NCBI GenBank assembly: GCA_937927845.1
Contig: CALFXE010000001.1
Location: forward strand, 1-64,000
Direction of reading: 5' to 3'
DNA length: 64,000 nt
Source: an uncultured Paludibacter sp.
Lineage (GTDB): Bacteria; Bacteroidota; Bacteroidia; Bacteroidales; Paludibacteraceae
Shown here: in pieces, positions 43,720 to 51,981 of the stretch
Layout: every line of letters starts with the position of its first letter
Numbering within the stretch: the first letter of the stretch is position 1
Program-made: the position numbers and the translations under genes
The notes under the pieces: generated by a model
What the model saw: only the letters and a program-made list of their open reading frames with translations
The model's database searches: none
Told to the model about the DNA's origin: nothing

Positions 43720-43900
43720 GACTGGTCTTGTTTCTTTTTCTGCGATCTATTTGATCTGCTACCAATTTGTAGGCGAGCCAGATACCGCCGCCGATGGCAG
43801 CTTTCAGACCGTATTCCAGAAGCCCGGTAAAGTCAAGATTTGCCAGCAGTATAAAACCAGTCAGGAAAATGCTTTGGGAAGTGTTATCTGTACTTTTCAT
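43712..43900 (-). CDS. Small membrane protein (62 aa)
   Basis: It has two hydrophobic segments (SIFLTGFILLANLDF and LKAAIGGGIWLAYKLVA) and a basic tail (DQIDRRKRNK). It overlaps the LEA2-like gene by 8 bases. It is holin- or virion-membrane-like in size and layout; no family is recognised. Confidence 0.55.
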   Translation of the reverse strand: MKSTDNTSQSIFLTGFILLANLDFTGLLEYGLKAAIGGGIWLAYKLVADQIDRRKRNKTSHD

Positions 43901-43926
43901 AGTTACTGTTTGTGATGATTCTAAAA

Positions 43927-44190
43927 TCAGGCAGCTTTATTTAGTTGCCCTTCTGTGATAGTCATCTCTATCTTCCTGGGCAGTCCGAATTGAGCGATCA
44001 TAAACTCAACCTGGTTGATGGAAAAATATTTGCCGTCCCGTTTGCCAAGCTCGCCGGGAAAATTATTCATCCACCGGCGCATGGTTTTCCGGTTAACATC
44101 GAAGATGGCCGCAAGGTCAATGATCCGGTAAGGCTTAATGATAAGTTTTCCTTTTTCATCGAAATACTTTTTAGGTTCATGTTTTGCCAT
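43927..44190 (-). CDS. Small HTH protein (excisionase/MerR-like)
   Basis: The 87-residue DNA-binding protein has an HTH core 'KPYRIIDLAAIFDVNRKTMRRWMNNF' followed by KRDGKYFSINQVEFMIAQFGLP. It is paralogous to 44369-44590. Such proteins act as excisionases or repressors of mobile elements. The spacer upstream holds four helically phased TTTGG repeats that may be its operator. It heads the structural operon. Confidence 0.75.
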   Translation of the reverse strand: MAKHEPKKYFDEKGKLIIKPYRIIDLAAIFDVNRKTMRRWMNNFPGELGKRDGKYFSINQVEFMIAQFGLPRKIEMTITEGQLNKAA

Positions 44191-44264
44191 AGGTTCGGAA
44201 AAATTTTATTGCTTATCGCTTGTGAGTACAAACATACTATCGGTCAAATGACCCACTGTCCCAC

Positions 44265-44300
44265 TTTGGGTTCGTTTGGGTCACATTTGGTATCATTTGG
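44265..44300. promoter_or_regulatory. Four phased TTTGG repeats (candidate operator)
   Basis: TTTGG begins at 44265, 44275, 44286 and 44296, spacings of 10, 11 and 10 bases, so all copies face the same side of the helix. A reversed CAAATGACC lies just before them (about 44244-44252). The array lies in the 178-base gap between the two small HTH genes, upstream of the whole structural operon, where an element repressor or excisionase would bind. Confidence 0.55.
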
Positions 44301-44368
44301 ACATTGAATACCCACAAAAGGAAAAATGTGTTTTCCGTGAAACCATGTGAATTATAGACGGATAAGAA

Positions 44369-44590
44369 TCAGGCTGCATTATCCAGGCAATCTGGTAGGC
44401 CAAATAAATCAAAGATGATTTGAATTTGTCTGACGTTGTAGTAACGACCTTCTCTTTTGCCGATTTTCGGAAGATGTGGCTTTAGCCATCTGGTCATCGT
44501 CTTTTTGCTTACATTATACATGACCGTTAATTCCTTTTTGCTGTAAGGCTTAATTGAATTGGTTCGATCTGGAAGTTTAGAAGCACTCAT
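44369..44590 (-). CDS. Small HTH protein, paralogue
   Basis: The 73-residue protein 'IKPYSKKELTVMYNVSKKTMTRWLK' with KREGRYYNVRQIQIIFDLFGLP aligns with the 87-residue protein at 43927-44190 over nearly its full length. It is probably a second excisionase-like or repressor protein that regulates the element together with its paralogue. It is the outermost gene of the minus-strand element; no integrase is found beyond it. Confidence 0.7.
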   Translation of the reverse strand: MSASKLPDRTNSIKPYSKKELTVMYNVSKKTMTRWLKPHLPKIGKREGRYYNVRQIQIIFDLFGLPDCLDNAA

Positions 44591-45115
44591 AGGGTATAGT
44601 TTGGTTTAAGAGTTTTATATAGGTGGATTACAAAGCTGTTTCAATAGAACCGCTTCTACTAATCATAAAATATAATGTCGTGATTATGGAGAACATCCAA
44701 AGAAATCAGCAGTAACAGGAAATAATGGGGGTAGTATTTGTAAATGTTCTGCTGCTGACACATATTCATGCTACTTCTTAACCGGGTAAATCTTGCAAGA
44801 TTCTTGGAAAATTCTAAATTTTTTATGCAAAAGGGCGTATAGCCGATGTGAAATTGGTTGGAGAACGGGCAACCTATTACCGGAAGAGTGATTTACAGCA
44901 GTAAATCCTATGTAATTATATGTTGGCTAAACTTTAGAGACGTGAAATGATTTTGATTTATGGGATATAGAGTATAAGAATCGCACCAAAAAATCCAGTA
45001 ACAGCAAATTTTATGTGAACTGCCTGATAGCCGATGTGTAAAGATTCATCAGTATATTCTCTTACGATCAGCCGTTTTTAATTTTGAATTGAATTGCCAT
45101 TTATTCAGTGGCCAT
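44591..45115. other. Gene-free spacer at the element edge
   Basis: I see no credible gene here. The stretch contains a perfect 7-bp inverted repeat GATTTAC/GTAAATC (44890-44896, 44901-44907), two copies of ATAGCCGATGTG (about 44851 and 45033) roughly 180 bases apart, and scattered AGTAACAG copies. These dispersed direct repeats at the outer end of the element could be recombinase or replication sites. Confidence 0.45.
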
Positions 45116-45176
45116 AAAGTTTAGGGATTGGTTACAGGTAGCATCACAAATACCCACAAAGTTTAAGGATTGGTTA
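45116..45176. promoter_or_regulatory. 19-bp direct repeat upstream of AraC regulator
   Basis: AAAGTTTA(G/A)GGATTGGTTA occurs at 45116-45134 and 45158-45176, 18 of 19 bases identical, with a 42-base period (four helical turns). It ends about 50 bases before the AraC-family start codon. This is the arrangement expected for paired AraC-family half-sites; autoregulation is inferred. Confidence 0.5.
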
Positions 45177-45224
45177 GATAGCGGGTAAAAAACTTTATCG
45201 CATCAGTGTCGAAACCTTAATTCT

Positions 45225-46220
45225 ATGCTGTCACCCTTGAAAATTCACTTCCCTCCGGAACTATGTAAGAATTTACAGATCACTCATACCTGTCCTGCTG
45301 AATTTAAATACAGCATTTCCTTTGCTGAATGTAACCGCACAAGATGTGACCTGGGCGATTTTATAATACAATCTATTAGCGGAGATGATTATTGGATAGA
45401 GCTTTGGACATTTTTGGTCAAAAAGGAAGGGTATTTAGATATAGCTGTAAATGAACCATCAATTTGCATAGCATTATTTTTGAAAGGCAACCTGGTCGGC
45501 CATCTTTCAGGGCATGGCAAGGTCAATACGCTGGCAAATACTTACAATATTTTTTATTTACCAACCGGAACTCATAAAGTGAGCCTGCGCATTGAAGATT
45601 ACACATTGCTCTATATTGTTTTGCCTAAGAATTTCCTGAAGGGGATGGCTGACGAGCATTCACAAATGCAGGAAATAGTTACTCGCTTATCCAAAAGAGT
45701 TGAAAGCGGCACATTGCTTACGAGTTTTCCTTTGCCTCATAGTGTTTGGAGGATATTAAAAAGAATGGAGCGACTGCATAAGAAAGGAGCTGCATTGGAT
45801 TTTGCTTTGCGGCAATACATTCTTGAAATATTGGCATTATATAACGAGCAATATAAACTTGGAAGCCCGGCATCCAGAATATATTTATCCGCCAGGGAAA
45901 AATCTTTTGCAGTGAGAGAATATATTTTGTCCAATCTCGGAGACGCAAAACTCGGCGGTTTAAATCAACTCGCATCCGATTTCCATATTTCTCCAAAGAC
46001 ACTTACAAAACAGTTCAAAAGTCTTACAGGCAAAACTGTTCCGCAGTTTATTAACGATGAAAGATTAGAATGGGCGAGGCGATTATTAAATGATAAAAAG
46101 CTGCCAGTATTTGAAGTTACCCAAGTGATAGGGTTTTCCGATACAGCAAATTTTATAAGAAGATTTAAAAAGAAATATGGTATTTCCCCTGGTGGTCAGC
46201 ATAGCAAAAAGAAAAAATGA
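45225..46220 (+). CDS. AraC-family transcriptional regulator
   Basis: The 331-residue protein has an N-terminal sensor region and a C-terminal AraC HTH pair at about 230-325 ('LGGLNQLASDFHISPKTLTKQFKSLTGKTVPQFINDERLEWARRLL', then EVTQVIGFSDTANFIRRFKKKYGISPG). The sensor part (NTYNIFYLPTGTHKVSLRIEDYTLLYIVL) is related to the HTH-less protein at 54918-55457. It probably controls the MauE, DUF6520 and TlpA-SusCD genes that follow, through the repeats just upstream. The cognate signal is unknown. Confidence 0.85.
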   Translation: MLSPLKIHFPPELCKNLQITHTCPAEFKYSISFAECNRTRCDLGDFIIQSISGDDYWIELWTFLVKKEGYLDIAVNEPSICIALFLKGNLVGHLSGHGKVNTLANTYNIFYLPTGTHKVSLRIEDYTLLYIVLPKNFLKGMADEHSQMQEIVTRLSKRVESGTLLTSFPLPHSVWRILKRMERLHKKGAALDFALRQYILEILALYNEQYKLGSPASRIYLSAREKSFAVREYILSNLGDAKLGGLNQLASDFHISPKTLTKQFKSLTGKTVPQFINDERLEWARRLLNDKKLPVFEVTQVIGFSDTANFIRRFKKKYGISPGGQHSKKKK

Positions 46221-46387
46221 AAAGACCACTTCTCTTTTACTATTGTTATAAGTGGATTGTCTTAATCTTTTACTTCCGATAATCACCATTCCCTAAATTG
46301 ACAACTAAAAATGCCCTAAAATGACAATTTCCATCCTGATAATGTTGCTGATCTTTAATCAGCGAACAGACCAAAAGTTTTTTGACG

Positions 46388-46828
46388 ATGAAAAGAACAG
46401 CCGTTATAGATATTATCAGTGCAATCCTCTTGCTCCTTCTGCTTTACACAGCAATCAGCAAGTTTATTGAGTATCGGAGTTTTAAAGAAGTATTGTCTGT
46501 CTCTCCTTTATTAAAACCATTCGCAGGTTTCATAGCATGGGCTTTACCTTTTTTGGAACTCGTGATTGTAATATTGCTTTTTATTCCTGCCTTACGCATC
46601 AAAGGACTGTATGCCTCATTGCTGTTATTAATAATCCTTACTGCGTACCTCATCTACATGATTCTGTTCACACCAAATCTACCTTGTAGCTGCGGAGGCG
46701 TATTGAAAGACCTTACCTGGCCACAGCACGTTTTATTTAATTTATTTTTTGTTATACTATCTGGCACAGGAATCATATTGGCAAGACGGCGTTTCATAAT
46801 GAGGATTAGAGGAGAAGCCCCTACATAG
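46388..46828 (+). CDS. MauE/DoxX-like membrane protein
   Basis: The 146-residue protein has four transmembrane helices and a Cys pair in LPCSCGGVLKDL between helices 3 and 4, as in the MauE family of Bacteroidota. MauE-like proteins work with thioredoxin-fold partners in periplasmic disulfide chemistry. A TlpA-type protein is encoded at 51982-53235. The ATG at 46388 is preferred over the TTG two codons earlier. It precedes the DUF6520-like secreted protein gene by about 100 bases. Confidence 0.75.
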   Translation: MKRTAVIDIISAILLLLLLYTAISKFIEYRSFKEVLSVSPLLKPFAGFIAWALPFLELVIVILLFIPALRIKGLYASLLLLIILTAYLIYMILFTPNLPCSCGGVLKDLTWPQHVLFNLFFVILSGTGIILARRRFIMRIRGEAPT

Positions 46829-46931
46829 TTCCCGAAAGGGAACATAATTATCACCAAACAATCCGATCCATTTGACAGCGTTAAGTGGTATCAAACGAAG
46901 AATCAATAACTATATAACCAAAACATTTTTT

Positions 46932-47270
46932 ATGAAAAGATATTTTTTTGGCATTATTGCCGTAGCAATTGCCTTTACAGCAGTTGCCTTTACCAAAGCC
47001 CCTTCTCAAAACAGTAAACAGTCCGGTAATTTCACCGACTACTATTATAAATTTACCGGTGCTGCCGGAGAAGAAAATGATATGAACAAATGGCAGCAAC
47101 TGTCAACATTAAATGATTACAATGCTTTCAGTTGTCCGTCTGGTAGTGTAAAAGGATGTAAAATCATCAACACTACAAATTCCTCCGGCCATCCGACTTC
47201 TGTTCCTTTGGACGGTAGTGGGCTTCCTACCGTAAGTGGTGCAAATGCCAGTGTCGCAAATAGAAATTAA
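46932..47270 (+). CDS. Small secreted protein, DUF6520-like
   Basis: The 112-residue protein has a signal peptide (KRYFFGIIAVAIAFTAVAFTKA) and a short mature region with two cysteines (FSCPSGSVKGCKII) and a Ser/Asn/Gly-rich tail. This is the form of the DUF6520 proteins that recur beside MauE, AraC and SusCD genes in Bacteroidota. A TTG-started longer frame from 46872 is less likely. The Cys pair may be oxidised by the MauE/TlpA partners. A perfect bidirectional terminator follows. Confidence 0.65.
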   Translation: MKRYFFGIIAVAIAFTAVAFTKAPSQNSKQSGNFTDYYYKFTGAAGEENDMNKWQQLSTLNDYNAFSCPSGSVKGCKIINTTNSSGHPTSVPLDGSGLPTVSGANASVANRN

Positions 47271-47282
47271 GTACAAACCACG

Positions 47283-47315
47283 AAAAGAGGCTGCCGGGTT
47301 TCGGCAGCCTCTTTT
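47283..47315. terminator. Bidirectional terminator between convergent genes
   Basis: A perfect 14-bp stem (47283-47296 with 47302-47315) with a 5-base loop, flanked by an A-run on one side and a T-run on the other. It ends both the DUF6520-like transcript (plus) and the SusD transcript (minus). Confidence 0.85.
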
Positions 47316-47339
47316 AATATCCTTGCACTATGGCAATAA

Positions 47340-48710
47340 TCAATAGGGATTCTGTTGCATACCTGTCATATTAATAATATCAGCAGGTAGTGAAAGCGCA
47401 TATTTATTGTCATTGGGCTGTAGCAGATACGTTTCTCCGCTTATTATTCTTTTAAGAACTATATTGGCTCCCTCTTTATTTAGCCTTTTAATGTCCATCC
47501 AGCGAAGGTTTCTAAAAAGCAGTTGCTTTCTTCGTTCTATTAAAATAATACCTAACGCTTCATTGGCAGTTGAGGCGGCCACAGGAACAAAAGTACCTGT
47601 CCTCCATCTTTTCACAAGGAGAGTATTCAGATCAGAGAGGGCTGCATCTTTATCACCCAACCTTGCATAACTTTCTGCCCTCATCAGGTACACTTCATCG
47701 GTTGCAATGCCCGTAAAGAGTTGGTAAGGGCTATAACTGCCTTTAAAAGTATAGCCAGGAAATGATTGATAGAAGAACGCTTCCTTTCTTAAATCATCGC
47801 TGGCATAGCTGCTATACAACAAGGAATCTACTCGTGCATAATAGGGATCAATGCTTGCGTAATTGGGCTGGTTGATTATATTGTAAAATTGCACCTCAGC
47901 GTTGAAGCGTTCAAAAGGCACAAAGGCTGTGACGTCAACGGCATTATAGTTTATTAATTCACTTTTGATCAATAAAGACAGGTTAGCATATTTTGCGCAG
48001 CTATCGTATTTACGCATAGATAAATAAGTCCTTGCCAGTAACGCATAGGCTGAGTTCTTAGAAGGACGTAAAACATGCACAGGTAAATCAGGCAATAAAG
48101 GGACGGCAGACTTCAGATCTTCAATTATCCTGTTGTAGGTATCTTTTACACTCGCTCGAACGGATGGCAAGGTTATGTCAGAAGTGAGCCTTAAAACTAA
48201 GCCATAGTCTTGTGCCGAGGTATTATCGTCATAAGCCTTACAAAATATAGACGCTCCCTGAAGGAATGCAAATGACCTATGGAACAATGCCGATCCTTTT
48301 ATATTATTCCATTCATTTTTATTCAATGCCGTTATTGCTATTTCTTGAACATTGTCCAAAACTATATTGGCAATGTTTACCACGTTGTATATGTAACCCC
48401 AGTCATTAGGGTAGTTTGTATAATCCGTGTTCCGCCACAAGTAAGCATTGCGATTATTAACTGAGAGATCGTTATATAAGTCATCCGGAACATAATAATC
48501 GTCCGCCGAAGCCTCATCAAAAGATACTCCATTTGTCCCATTTAATAAATATCCATCATCCAACAGTGCCTGTAAATCGCTAAGTGAGTTTGGAACTTGT
48601 AACGCTTTATCCGGCTTCTTATCCAAATACTTTTTACACGAGGGCATAAGGAAGACAAGAACCAACATGACAAAAACCAATATTTTATAAGTATGTTTCA
48701 TTTTATACAA
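47340..48710 (-). CDS. RagB/SusD-family outer-membrane lipoprotein
   Basis: The 456-residue product has a lipoprotein signal (LVFLMPSCKKYL, lipid Cys in SC), then the SusD family order: KKPDKALQVPNSLSDLQALLDDG, a TPR-rich middle, and a C-terminal end with 'EVYLMRAESYARLGDKDAALSDLN' and LIERRKQLLFRNLRWMDIKRL. SusD proteins cap SusC transporters and bind the substrate. It follows SusC by 9 bases. The substrate is not evident; no glycosidase or peptidase lies beside it. Confidence 0.9.
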   Translation of the reverse strand: MYKMKHTYKILVFVMLVLVFLMPSCKKYLDKKPDKALQVPNSLSDLQALLDDGYLLNGTNGVSFDEASADDYYVPDDLYNDLSVNNRNAYLWRNTDYTNYPNDWGYIYNVVNIANIVLDNVQEIAITALNKNEWNNIKGSALFHRSFAFLQGASIFCKAYDDNTSAQDYGLVLRLTSDITLPSVRASVKDTYNRIIEDLKSAVPLLPDLPVHVLRPSKNSAYALLARTYLSMRKYDSCAKYANLSLLIKSELINYNAVDVTAFVPFERFNAEVQFYNIINQPNYASIDPYYARVDSLLYSSYASDDLRKEAFFYQSFPGYTFKGSYSPYQLFTGIATDEVYLMRAESYARLGDKDAALSDLNTLLVKRWRTGTFVPVAASTANEALGIILIERRKQLLFRNLRWMDIKRLNKEGANIVLKRIISGETYLLQPNDNKYALSLPADIINMTGMQQNPY

Positions 48711-48719
48711 TTTTATTTT

Positions 48720-51700
48720 TTAGAAAGTAGTTCTGATGCCAACTGCATACGTTTTGGAAGAAGGAATGGAAGATGGAAAATCAGGGTCAATCCCTTCCTT
48801 ATTTGCTTTCCATAGAAGACCCAGATTGCTGGCATTAAAATATAGCTGTAGGGATGTGAAGAAATTTCCTGCTTTTTTGTCGCTTGCAAAATCGTAAGCA
48901 AGATTTATAAACTGGAGGCGCACATGATCTCCTTTAGAAACGGTGGCTTCCGAAAGCAGATAAAACTGATTTCTTCTTGAATTGGCAGGATATGACATCG
49001 AAGGAATATTAGTAAACTGTTCATCTCCCGGCTGCTTCCATCTTTTCGAAAAATCCGGATGACCAATACCATTAGAAAAGAGATTGCCGTAGTCAATAGA
49101 TGATCTCCGAAAGTAATAGCCGAGCTTATAGGATATGGATGCCGTTATTGAAAACCCTTTCCAGTTAACCGTATTAATAATGGAGCCAAAATATTTCGGA
49201 GTTGCGGGTCCGCTGTAAACCAGACTATCAGGGCTTGTTATCGAATTGAAGATGGCGAGGTAATTGGTGCTTAGGTCTTTATTTAAGTAGCCCCTGGGAT
49301 TTCCTGTGGCAGGGTCTAATCCTCCCCACCTGTAGCTGAGAATGGAGTAAAGGGGCTTTCCAACTATAGGTGAAATATCTCGGCCATAGCCGGGCCTGAA
49401 TTTCTGACCTTCCGCTGCATAATAGGCTGTCGTCTTACTCAGATTATAACTGAACAGCAGCGTCGTGAACCATTTAATAGCCCGATCAATATTTTTAGAT
49501 TGCAGCGAAATTTCCACTCCATTTGATTTCATATTGGCAATATTCTGAGTAAGGATATTGCTCATTGTTCCAGCCGTATAGTCTATGGGAGAAGGCCCAA
49601 ATAAATCTGTTCCGTTTTTCCGGTAATATTCGATACTCCCCGAAACAATTTGCTTTTTTAAGGAAAAATCAATTCCAAAATTCAGGGTATTAACTTTTTC
49701 CCATCTTAGATCGGGGTTGGAGAACTGACTTACCCGTGCATAAGGAAAATTTGTATAAGAAAACGTACCCATGTACGTTATTACAGTTACGGCTGATTTG
49801 GACTGATCTACATTTCCGCTTGCACCGTAAGTCGCTCTTAATCTTAAATAGGGAAAAAGAGAAGATTTGTAAAAGCCTTCTTTGACAATATCCCATGCTA
49901 TTCCGGCAGACCAGAAAGGTTTCCATTTATCATTAGTGTTTACACCAAAAAGATTGGACGCATCCCTTCTCAAACTTCCTGACAACGTATATTTATTTTT
50001 ATAGGTATAGGCAGCGTTGGCAAATAATGAAACAAACCGGTTATACCTCTCCGATAAGTCAATACCATCAGGAATAAAACCATAAGACCCGTTAATATAT
50101 GTTGGATGCTCATGCAAAAAATCTACGGTCGCTGTGGTAAGCAGGTCATCACTATATCCATAAATAGTATTAGCATCTGTTTCACTACGGGTTTCCCGGA
50201 GTTCTGTCCCTGCGATAGCGTTAATGCTATGTTCATTTAATACTTTGGTAAAATTTAGCTGCCCCCGCACATTATGCGCCTTTAGTAAGCTGCCGGAGCG
50301 GTTCAAAATGCTCCCATAGGGTACGGCGTATGAAACAAGACCTGTGCTTTGATCTATCTGACTGAAAAGGTTAATCATGTTCCTTGTACTATAACTCTCA
50401 ATATCGGCTAAGTTGCGTGAGGACAGTTGATCTCTTTCGTATTGATATTTTATATCCACACTGAGTTCTTTTATAAGCTGATACTGCAATCCAAACCTCG
50501 CAACAAAAGATTGCCCATTGCTTTTAGTAGTATTGTGTTTGTAATCTTCCAATGGGTAATACTTCCAATTAAGAAGCTTTCCGCTTCCTGCCGTGTCCGT
50601 GTAACCATCCCTGTAGTTGGATGCCACTGGCAGCTGATTGCCATTTTTATCAGCTAAGCTGATATATGGTACAAAGCGGTTCCCTATTTTTATTCCACTC
50701 TCGTTATATCCAGTTTTTCCGCTTTTAGAAATTGTGCTGGTATAAATAACGCTCAAAGACAATTGCAGGTTTTGCAGTGGCTTGTAGGTGTTTTCAAGAC
50801 GCAAAGTAGCCCTGTCAGATTTTTCATTTAGATGCCCAATACCTTTGTCATAACCGCCGGAAATGAAATAGGTCATATTGCCACTCCCTCCCCGAACATT
50901 AAGTGAATAAATCTGGGTAACTGCCGCCTGATACACATACTTCAGATAATCGGCACGGGCATCAATACTTTTAATTGCATTGATGGCAGATGCAGAATCA
51001 GCAGCAGATATTTGCCCGCCTGCACGTTTAATAAAAATTTCCAGGGCGGGTGATAAAGCAGTTTGTGAAGGATCATTGATTAATGAACCGAATGCCCCTT
51101 TATTGTATAAAAATTGCTCGACATCTATATAATCGGTTGAGCTAATCTGAGGCAGTGAATACAAATCAGGCTTTGCGACAACTATCACGTTTGTATTTAA
51201 TTCAATTTTTAACGGCTGATTAAACCTTCCCTTTTTTGTAGTTATCACTATCACGCCATTGCCTGCCCTTGTTCCCCATATCGAAGCTGCCGCAGCATCT
51301 TTAAGGAGGCTGATGGATTCAATATCGTTGGGATTGATATTATTAATATCACCTTCATACGGAAAATTGTCAACGATAATTAAAGGGTCCTGCAAGCCGT
51401 TGATGGTGCTTAATCCCCTGATAGAGAAACCATATTTTTTATTGCCGGATTTTATCTTCGTATTGTCAAACAAAACTCCGCTGGCAATTCCATTCAACCG
51501 ATCAAGTATGTTACTGCCTGTCTGAAAGTTTAGTGTCTTGTTGTCAATAAGATCGAATGACCCGGTAGCCCTTTCTCTCGGTATTTGCTGGAGACCTGTA
51601 CTAACTGTTACTTCGCCTAACACATTTTCTTTTTTGCTAAGTTCAATGACAAGGAAAGAAAGATTATTGTCTACAGGAATACGATTTGGCTGGTAACCTG

Positions 51701-51929
51701 TATGTGTGAGTGTGAGTGTATCATTACCGGCTTGTACAGAGATTTTAAACGTGCCGTCGCTATTACTGACCGTCTCAAATCTCTTGCTGCTTATGGTCAC
51801 ACCGGCTATTTCTTGCTTTGTGTCGGCATCTATTGTTTTGCCGGTAACAACTGTTTCGTTTTGAGCTTGCAGGTTTAACTGATACGCAATCAGCAGTATC
51901 ATTAGTAAGAAGTATTTTGTTTTTCTCAT
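48720..51929 (-). CDS. RagA/SusC-family TonB-dependent transporter
   Basis: The 1069-residue product has a signal peptide, an N-terminal carboxypeptidase-like domain (VVTGKTIDADTKQEIAGVTIS), a plug with SIRGLSTINGLQDPLIIVD and 'NPNDIESISLLKDAAAASIWGTRAGNGVIVITTKKG', and a large beta barrel ending YAVGIRTTF. It imports a large substrate across the outer membrane with SusD. Its gene lies 52 bases after a TlpA-type protein gene, so TlpA-SusC-SusD form one operon. Together with the MauE and DUF6520 genes this suggests a thiol- or peptide-related substrate rather than a glycan; inference. Confidence 0.92.
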   Translation of the reverse strand: MRKTKYFLLMILLIAYQLNLQAQNETVVTGKTIDADTKQEIAGVTISSKRFETVSNSDGTFKISVQAGNDTLTLTHTGYQPNRIPVDNNLSFLVIELSKKENVLGEVTVSTGLQQIPRERATGSFDLIDNKTLNFQTGSNILDRLNGIASGVLFDNTKIKSGNKKYGFSIRGLSTINGLQDPLIIVDNFPYEGDINNINPNDIESISLLKDAAAASIWGTRAGNGVIVITTKKGRFNQPLKIELNTNVIVVAKPDLYSLPQISSTDYIDVEQFLYNKGAFGSLINDPSQTALSPALEIFIKRAGGQISAADSASAINAIKSIDARADYLKYVYQAAVTQIYSLNVRGGSGNMTYFISGGYDKGIGHLNEKSDRATLRLENTYKPLQNLQLSLSVIYTSTISKSGKTGYNESGIKIGNRFVPYISLADKNGNQLPVASNYRDGYTDTAGSGKLLNWKYYPLEDYKHNTTKSNGQSFVARFGLQYQLIKELSVDIKYQYERDQLSSRNLADIESYSTRNMINLFSQIDQSTGLVSYAVPYGSILNRSGSLLKAHNVRGQLNFTKVLNEHSINAIAGTELRETRSETDANTIYGYSDDLLTTATVDFLHEHPTYINGSYGFIPDGIDLSERYNRFVSLFANAAYTYKNKYTLSGSLRRDASNLFGVNTNDKWKPFWSAGIAWDIVKEGFYKSSLFPYLRLRATYGASGNVDQSKSAVTVITYMGTFSYTNFPYARVSQFSNPDLRWEKVNTLNFGIDFSLKKQIVSGSIEYYRKNGTDLFGPSPIDYTAGTMSNILTQNIANMKSNGVEISLQSKNIDRAIKWFTTLLFSYNLSKTTAYYAAEGQKFRPGYGRDISPIVGKPLYSILSYRWGGLDPATGNPRGYLNKDLSTNYLAIFNSITSPDSLVYSGPATPKYFGSIINTVNWKGFSITASISYKLGYYFRRSSIDYGNLFSNGIGHPDFSKRWKQPGDEQFTNIPSMSYPANSRRNQFYLLSEATVSKGDHVRLQFINLAYDFASDKKAGNFFTSLQLYFNASNLGLLWKANKEGIDPDFPSSIPSSKTYAVGIRTTF

Positions 51930-51981
51930 TGCAGTTAAGTTTTATAAGTAAATAAATGGTGAAAGAGATTTGGGGAGTGTT

